Below are positions 8,400 through 13,504 of a DNA stretch of 13,504 bases, one piece after another. The translations under genes and the position numbers were made by a program. The notes beneath the pieces are model-generated. The model made no database searches and was not told where the DNA came from. It saw nothing but the letters and a program-made list of their open reading frames with translations. How positions within the stretch are numbered: the stretch's first letter is position 1; every line of letters starts with the position of its first letter. Where the stretch lies: NCBI GenBank assembly GCA_003024985.2, contig PXIH01S0015919.1. One strand, 5' to 3'. The stretch comes from Euperipatoides rowelli. Its lineage: Eukaryota; Onychophora; Udeonychophora; Euonychophora; Peripatopsidae.

Positions 8400-8945
8400 A
8401 TGAGGGAGATTTTTGTTAAAGAAGAACACATATCAAGTCATGGCATCCCGGAAGTTAAACACATGAAGGTTCTTGGAGTGTTGATAGGGAAGAATGGTAG
8501 GAGAAAATTGATGGAGATGTTAAAGAAACAGTTAAAGGAAGAAGCCAATAAACTGTTATTTAAATTGATTAGTGTTTCCTATAGAGATAGGATAAATTTA
8601 ATACAGGCATACATGGTACCTCACATTATATTTGTTCTTAACTGTTATAAATTAAATAATGTAGAAATGATAGAAATACAAAAAATTCTTATCGATATCT
8701 TTTGGTTGAACAAGAGATTCAGATACATATGGAAGGAAAGACTGATGCAAAGTATTGAGAAGGGAGGTTTGGGTTTCCCTAGTGTATTGGTGATGGCACA
8801 TATGGTAGTGAGGAATAGAGTTAAAAATTGCACACTAGAAGAAGATAATATATTGGCAGAAAGAGACAGAATAATGTGGAAGATAGTCTATTGTTTGGAG
8901 AGAGGAGTGGAACTGCTTTTAGTTGATATAAAATGTTATGCATAA
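8400..8945 (+). pseudogene. LINE-B ORF2, RT thumb and post-RT region
   Basis: This frame is open for 182 codons including the stop; the ATG at 8400 is not a real start, because ORF2 runs into it from upstream through an A-run frameshift. It contains VKHMKVLGVLIGKNGRRK (the LINE-A counterpart is KILGLYFGKNGRK), then YRDRINLIQAYMVPHIIF, then FWLNKRFRYIWKERLMQS and KGGLGFPSVLVMAH, the GGLGFP block found after RT in L1/Tx1-type ORF2 proteins. It ends at TAA 8943-8945. It is the best preserved part of LINE-B. Confidence 0.8.
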
Positions 8946-9721
8946 AGGGAATTGGTGGTCTCAAGGATAATGGTTGGTAAATTGTTGGAGTTGTTGAATT
9001 TGAAATTTGAAAAAAATAGATGTGAATATGTTCCTGGTACAGAAACTGAAATATAATAAAATGTTGTTTATGAATAATGTTAAACCAAAACACAATAAAA
9101 CAGTTAAGAAGGGCATCACCGTAAAGGAATATTTGGAGGATGAGACAAATACATGGAATAAGTATGATTATAAAAAAGAGATACTGAAGTATATTGAAGA
9201 TAATTGGAGAAAATATGTAATAGTGAAAGATGATATGAGAAATGTATTGGAAAAGCTGTTGCCTTGTTTTAAATAAATGAATTTGTATAGTGATGAAATA
9301 GTGGAAGTAATGACATATGGATCTGGAGTTATGAAAAAACATTTGTCAGATAATGAATATGGGGAGGAAGATGAGGTGTTGGAAAGGAACTATCCAATAA
9401 ATGCCAAGATACCCAGAACATGGTGTGATTCGATGTGGAGGAAGAAAAACAAATGGTATTTGTCTCTGCGGAGAATAGTTGCAATGAAATATGCAAAAAA
9501 ACTTTAAATGTATTTTATGTGGTGTGGAGGATAGTGAAGATGAACATATTTTTAATTCATGTGCATTTTTTACAGAATTTAAAAAAGGAAAACAAGATGT
9601 ACAGAAAACCTTTTTGAAGAGAATTGTAAAAGATTGTGAGGAGGCCGGAAAAAAGTATGTAAAGGAGGTTTATGAGGAGGTGGTAAAGGCTGCACATGCA
9701 CATATTATATTGCAAATATAG
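8946..9721 (+). pseudogene. LINE-B ORF2, C-terminal region with Cys/His motif (broken)
   Basis: This is the last part of ORF2. One frame runs 9007-9507 with a TAA at 9274-9276 and includes IPRTWCDSMWRKKNKWYL, which aligns with the LINE-A segment before its Cys/His motif. A frameshift near 9490 leads to FKCILCGVEDSEDEHIFNSC, a C-X2-C-X8-H-X4-C motif (codons 9509, 9518, 9545, 9560) with the same spacing as in LINE-A. The frame closes at TAG 9719-9721, which I take as the ORF2 end. The region from 8946 to 9006 has no clear open frame. Confidence 0.78.
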
Positions 9722-10430
9722 GGAAAGGCAAGGAAGGGGATAGTTGTAAATAAGAATGACGCTTTGTCAGGGAGAGGTGCTTATTAAATATTTATAGAAA
9801 TGTGATAAGGATGAATAAATTGAAGAAAGAATAATAGTAGGATGAGAGAATATATATTAATTTGAAAATGAGGGCAACTCTCCGTGGTAATGCACGTCTG
9901 AATTTTTTATTCTAATTTTTTTTTTTTAATATATTTAGTAAATATTTTATGAATATTTTTTTAAAATGTAATTGATTTTAAATTGTCTGGGTTGAATGGA
10001 AGAGTATTGGCTGTCATTGGTACAATTTGGGGGATGAAGTGTCCAATTAAGTTAGCATCATTGGGAGTGGTTGGATATGAGGGCTTGGGATAGAGATAGG
10101 GGTATAGAGATGTTCGTGTGAAGTGGACGAGGATTTGGAGAGATTGGGAGAGTGATTTTAATGAAAAAGGATGTTGATTAATGTTAAGGGAAGGACAAAG
10201 GGGATTTAGCATACATCGCCTGAGTGCTTATTTTATTTTCTGAGATCACATCCTTATTACCCTTAGAGAAATTTTTAATTGGAATTGTATTTGAGTAACG
10301 GGTTGCTTGGAACACCAGTGAATATTTGAATTTTAGAAATGGAGTATTCTATTATATCCAAGGATTTTTATGTAATGAAAGTATATGATTTTTTATTTTG
10401 AAAAAAATAGACATATTTATTGAGCATACT
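9722..10430 (+). other. LINE-B 3' UTR and tail candidate
   Basis: This is non-coding sequence after the ORF2 stop, with no open frame of note on the + strand. It includes a less AT-rich patch (GGGCAACTCTCCGTGG near 9872), a T12 run at 9916-9927, then a G-rich, purine-biased stretch at 9990-10150 unlike the rest. Sequence at 10386-10428 resembles the LINE-A tail at 4101-4142. The 83-codon open frame on the minus strand at 9961-10212 has low-complexity content and no recognisable domain. Part of this stretch may not belong to LINE-B. Confidence 0.4.
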
Positions 10431-10618
10431 ATGTTGTTTTTAAAATGTTGATTTTAATGATATTTTTAAATTATGGTTATAATGACTGGTTTTTAGATAT
10501 AAAGAGAATTGGAATGAATGATGTAGATGAATTTAGAAACAAACAAGAGTGAAATGGCTGTCACCTATTGAATTGGGGGTATACTTCCCCAGAGGATTAG
10601 GTGAATGGCAACATAATA
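10431..10618. other. Unassigned sequence between LINE-B tail and 18S junction
   Basis: This 188-bp AT-rich stretch ends in a strong hairpin just before the 18S fragment. It does not resemble continuing 18S sequence, which at this point should read into GCAGGCGCGCAAATTAC. It could be the true 3' or 5' end of a retrotransposon, filler DNA, or the edge of a rearrangement. Confidence 0.35.
10561..10604. repeat. Inverted repeat / hairpin beside the 18S junction
   Basis: The arms TCACCTA (10561-10567) and TAGGTGA (10598-10604) are perfectly complementary, and an inner GGGG (10576-10579) pairs with CCCC (10587-10590) around a short loop. The right arm ends 14 nt before the first 18S base. Such structures can occur at retrotransposon ends or at recombination breakpoints. 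Confidence 0.6.
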
Positions 10619-11153
10619 TGCCTTCCTNGGATGTGGTAGCCGTTTCTCAGGTTCCCTCTCTGGAATCAAACCCTGATTCCCCGTGACCTGTTACGACCAC
10701 GTAAGGTGTCTAACCTACCATCGGCAGTTGATAAGGCAGACATTCGAAAGACTAGTCGGCGTTAGGTTGGACATTGACGTTGCAGCCCGGCCGACCTAAT
10801 GTTTACCGGCGATCTGCTAGGAGGTTATCCAGAGTCATCAAAGGGTCAACAAGAACAGGAGTCTGGCTGTCACGAGGATGGCAGATGGACCCAGTTGGTT
10901 TTGAGCTGATAATGGTGCCCTTTCCAACTGACCGTTGTTTTGACGGCTGGGGCAGCTGGACGGGGCCTAGTTGCATCTATTAGCTATAGAATTACCACAG
11001 TTATCCAAGTAGGATGTGGTACGGTCTAGTGAACCATAACTGATTTAACGAGCCATTTGTGGTTTCACTTTAATTAGACCAAGGTGAGTACTTAGACATG
11101 CATGGCTTAATCTTTGAGATGAGCGTATGACTACTGGCAGGATCAACCAGGTC
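10619..11153 (-). rRNA. 18S rRNA, 5'-terminal fragment (~535 nt), truncated and probably a pseudogene
   Basis: This is the small-subunit rRNA gene start, read right to left. It begins (A)CCTGGTTGATCCTGCCAGTAG at about 11153-11131, then CTCAAAGATTAAGCCATGCA (to about 11100), GTTAAATCAGTTATGGTT, TACTTGGATAACTGTGGTAA, TGACTCTGGATAAC, GCCTTATCAACTGCCGATGG and GAAACGGCTACCACATCC, and ends with AGGAAGGCA at 10619. In intact genes GCAGGCGCGCAAATTAC follows; here unrelated DNA starts. Only about the first quarter of a normal ~1.8 kb gene is present. Several near-invariant positions differ, for example GAGCTAATACATG reads TAGCTAATAGATG and GGTTCGATTCCGGAG reads GGTTTGATTCCAGAG. That suggests a decayed copy, although a lineage with fast-evolving 18S is possible. 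One ambiguous base lies at 10628. Confidence 0.93.
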
Positions 11154-12388
11154 GGTTTTGAACATTCTACGCTTTAATGCACTAGAATAACATTAAATAT
11201 TATCTTGAACAAAGGTGCATGTGTGGAATAGCAACATGGCCATATATTTTAATAGGATATATATTAATAATATTGAATTATAAATAAATTTTTTTCAAAA
11301 CAATAAACAAAAAAGACAAATTGCTGAAATTATACCATATAATAAATTAAATATATAGTGCTTAAAAAAAATGTTGAATGTCGTTATACACTAGAGGAAA
11401 AGTGCATGGGACAAAATTTAAACTCAAAAGGACGGAACAAGATGGAGCCACAAAAAAAATTTAAAGTTTACTATAAATAGGGTTTCAAAATACCGAACAG
11501 TGCAATTAAATCTTGATGCAAACAAAAGACAAACCTGGCTAAGCACCCAGAAAAATAATCGAAAAACAAATCAAGGGATACAGTACAGTAAGTAGGCCAA
11601 ACAAACTGCCCAAATATTAATAAGTGACCCAAAAGGATTATATACACATACATAAATGTAAAAATGGATTTTTATACAAACAGGCATAAGCATAGTCGTG
11701 AAAAATGCATTATTATGATTGTCCATTTAAAATATGACACATATACGACCCACCCCCACATCCCTATGCCATAGGCAATACACCAAAATATACAACAAGA
11801 TAACAACCAGAATAATCAAGCCAAGTTCCAATCAGAAAACAATGTTATTTCAGTAAAGGTTCATTGTTATGTTAAGGGAAAGAAAGAAAACTGCACGTAC
11901 GTTAATTGTTATAAAGTTCAAAGTTTATGCAAATGCAAAGTTCAAATGATAAGCAAAGAGTTAAAATGTTTAATAGTTCCTCTTGAAAAGTGATAAAAGG
12001 CTACATGTTGAAACCACCCTATTGGACCAACAATAGAATCTAACATGAATCATTGTATACATACAAATTAACCAGCAAATGTTAAGAACCAATCATAAAA
12101 TCTTATTTATTTGTTGGAATTTTGCCAGGTAATTCTTCTGCATTATGATTGCACAGAATGCAATACTCATCAGATGAACATTGACATTAGCAGGATGAGT
12201 ATGCCCACTCATTATAACAGTAGGCAAAATTAGTTAATGTGATTTTTTATTTTATTTTTTCCAGTAGATTTTTTATGCTAGAAAATACTACAATTTCTTG
12301 TAATTGTTCTTAGTTTGGAAACTCATAACATCATAGTTATTAAATATACTAGTTTGTTTTTTCAGTATCTAATTATATGTAAAAATAT

Positions 12389-12406
12389 TGTACAGTACAC
12401 TGTACA
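12389..12406. repeat. Perfect inverted repeat TGTACAG-TACA-CTGTACA
   Basis: A 7-bp perfect stem with a 4-nt loop in otherwise AT-rich non-coding DNA. No function can be assigned. Confidence 0.7.
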
Positions 12407-12430
12407 TGCTATTTTTTAATTTGTTGTACA

Positions 12431-12450
12431 AATAACTAAGCATAGTTATT
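12431..12450. repeat. Perfect inverted repeat AATAACTA-AGCA-TAGTTATT
   Basis: An 8-bp perfect stem with a 4-nt loop, 24 nt after the previous palindrome. With a 2-nt bulge the pairing can extend to CAAAT / ATTTG. No function can be assigned. Confidence 0.7.
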
Positions 12451-12576
12451 ATTTGTTTATCTAGTAATGTTACCTTTCAAGATGTTGTTTGGTGATGGTA
12501 AACACCTAGTAGGAGCAGCCATTGATTGTCTATTCTGGACATGCTCAGTGTCTCATCTCATATCAGCTTCACAGAA

Positions 12577-12621
12577 CGATAACGCGAGAATAACGTGAGA
12601 CTAGTGATACACGCTTTTTCG
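12577..12621. promoter_or_regulatory. CpG cluster, weak regulatory candidate
   Basis: Six CpG dinucleotides occur in 45 bp inside a CpG-poor region, including an imperfect 11-bp tandem repeat (AACGCGAGAAT at 12581-12591, AACGTGAGACT at 12592-12602). It lies about 1.4 kb upstream of the 18S start, a plausible place for an rRNA gene promoter, but no established promoter element is recognisable. Confidence 0.2.
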
Positions 12622-12650
12622 CTTGACTTAATCTTTGCACATGTTAGCCA

Positions 12651-12674
12651 TCATGGTGTTTTTTCAAACCATGA
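12651..12674. repeat. Small hairpin TCATGGT / ACCATGA
   Basis: A 7-bp perfect stem (12651-12657 and 12668-12674) around a T-rich 10-nt loop. It could be chance in AT-rich DNA. Confidence 0.45.
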
Positions 12675-13397
12675 GTTAGAGATGAAGTCTCTATAAGATC
12701 ATCACAACAAATTATAAAACGATGAAATAATAGATCTAACATGTAGAATATCATCACAAAGACAAACCAGGTAAAAATTTAAAATAGAATAGCCGAAGTA
12801 GTGCTGCAGGGGGAGTAATTATAGCAAGGTAACTAAGATTTTTTCCTTTATCTCAACATTACGTTTGCATGTTAAGGCCTGTATGGGCAATCGAGCTAAG
12901 ATAATTTAGCTGTATAATCCATTATCGGATATTAAATTTAATCAGTTACTTAATGCATACAAAAATAAAAAATAGTATATGAGATCGTGTATAAACATAG
13001 ATTTTACAGTAAAAGGTTCCCTACGTTAAATGATAGATTGCAGTACAATCAATCAGGAAAAGAAATTATAACTTGATAATTTATAAGCACAATACTGTTC
13101 TACTTCAAAATTAATTGTTAAGCTATTCTGGAGACATCAAAAATTTGATTTAATGGTTTGTCTGTTCTATTAAGAAACATATTTGTAGCTATCGTAATTT
13201 TTTCATATGCAAGCCGATAGCCTACTGAATAAATACACGTTCCTTGTTATTTGTACTAATTAGATGAATTCATGTATCTAAATCATTCAGCAGATATGAT
13301 ACGGAGAAGATAACTGTTAATACCATCACTTCACAATTCACAGCACACGAATCATCTGTCATATGAATGTATATCAACATTTCATCATTAGGAATCA

Positions 13398-13420
13398 TCT
13401 CTCCCTCTCTCTGTCTGTCC

Positions 13421-13504
<84 letters not shown>
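13398..13504. repeat. (ATCT)n microsatellite with degenerate CT-rich leader
   Basis: Twenty-one perfect ATCT units run from 13421 to the window end (84 bp), so the array is cut by the window edge. They are preceded by CT-rich degenerate units (TCTCCCTCTCTCTGTCTGTC) at 13400-13419. This is a standard tetranucleotide microsatellite. Confidence 0.98.

Larger units (their letters stand above)
4143..10430 (+). mobile_element. LINE-B: decayed two-ORF APE-type non-LTR retrotransposon with an internal inversion
   Basis: This is a second LINE relic, in the same orientation as LINE-A and immediately 3' of it. It keeps both ORFs: ORF1 (about 4418-6332) with a gag-like RRM-type region, zinc knuckle, acidic linker and coiled coil, and ORF2 (about 6333-9719) with APE endonuclease, RT and the terminal Cys/His motif. 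The ORF1 architecture and ORF2 motifs fit the Tx1/L1 group. The first ~400 bp of ORF2 is reversed in place, and stops and frameshifts occur throughout, so the copy is dead. The RT differs from LINE-A at well over half of aligned residues by eye, so it is a related but separate family. Both ends are approximate: the 5' end is set by LINE-A and the 3' end by a short shared tail similarity. Confidence 0.82.
11154..13397. other. AT-rich non-coding DNA upstream of the 18S (5' ETS / spacer position)
   Basis: No convincing gene was found in 2.2 kb. The longest open frame (60 codons, minus strand 11471-11653) lacks recognisable motifs. Because the 18S is read leftwards, this side should hold the 5' external transcribed spacer and intergenic spacer if the rDNA context is intact. 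I see no tandem subrepeats typical of spacers and no recognisable Pol I promoter. The only structured items are the palindromes at 12389-12450, the CpG cluster at 12577-12621 and a small hairpin at 12651-12674. It could equally be ordinary flanking DNA. Confidence 0.5.

Noticed and set aside
8821-9342. 173-codon open frame on the minus strand
   Set aside because: It is antisense to clear LINE-B ORF2 coding sequence; its Ile/Phe/His-rich content is the mirror of A-rich codons.
10774-10983. 69-codon open frame on the + strand
   Set aside because: It lies entirely antisense to the 18S rRNA fragment, and its composition reflects rRNA sequence rather than a protein.
11471-11653. 60-codon open frame on the minus strand in the spacer
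   Set aside because: No motif, no homology that I recognise, and the length is unremarkable for AT-rich DNA.
12460-12700. First exon or promoter of a host gene
   Set aside because: Only very short open frames and loose donor-like GT sites were seen; nothing supports a gene.
1-13504. CRISPR arrays, tRNA genes, riboswitches, bacterial operons
   Set aside because: No regularly spaced repeats or tRNA-like cloverleafs were recognised, and the content is eukaryotic.

Overview
The window looks like AT-rich, repeat-dense nuclear DNA of a metazoan, probably an invertebrate. The evidence is two decayed APE-type non-LTR retrotransposons (LINEs), the 5' end of a eukaryotic 18S rRNA gene, and an (ATCT)n microsatellite. 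There are no bacterial-style operons and no convincing intact host gene. The species is not identifiable. Four single ambiguous bases (66, 2095, 7226, 10628) suggest a draft assembly.

Layout: (1) 1 to about 4140 is LINE-A on the + strand. It lacks ORF1 within the window and consists of an ORF2 relic (apurinic-like endonuclease, reverse transcriptase, C-terminal Cys/His motif) followed by an AT-rich 3' UTR. Its RT reading frame is open for 432 codons although both flanks are broken. (2) About 4143 to about 10430 is LINE-B, also on the + strand and directly head-to-tail with LINE-A. It has a broken ORF1 (RRM-like region, CCHC zinc knuckle, acidic linker, coiled coil) and a broken ORF2. The first ~400 bp of its ORF2 is inverted in place (6333 to about 6740, coding on the minus strand). 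Its RT has a stop codon replacing the Tyr of YADD and a 9-bp duplication in motif A. (3) About 9720 to 10618 is 3' UTR and unassigned DNA ending in a strong hairpin. (4) 10619-11153 is the first ~535 nt of an 18S rRNA gene on the minus strand, cut off abruptly at a conserved internal site and carrying substitutions at normally invariant positions. (5) 11154-13420 is AT-rich DNA upstream of the 18S, where the 5' external transcribed spacer and intergenic spacer would be expected. It has two small palindromes and one CpG cluster. (6) 13421-13504 is (ATCT)21, running off the window.

How it fits together: both ORF2 relics share the order APE endonuclease - RT - C-X2-C-X8-H-X4-C. With LINE-B ORF1 this points to the L1/Tx1 group, a group that contains target-specific families. 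The two copies differ enough by eye in the RT (roughly 40% identity) to be separate families. Their head-to-tail placement beside a truncated 18S suggests an insertion array in an rDNA copy, or a rearranged rDNA fragment. Which of these is right cannot be settled from this window.
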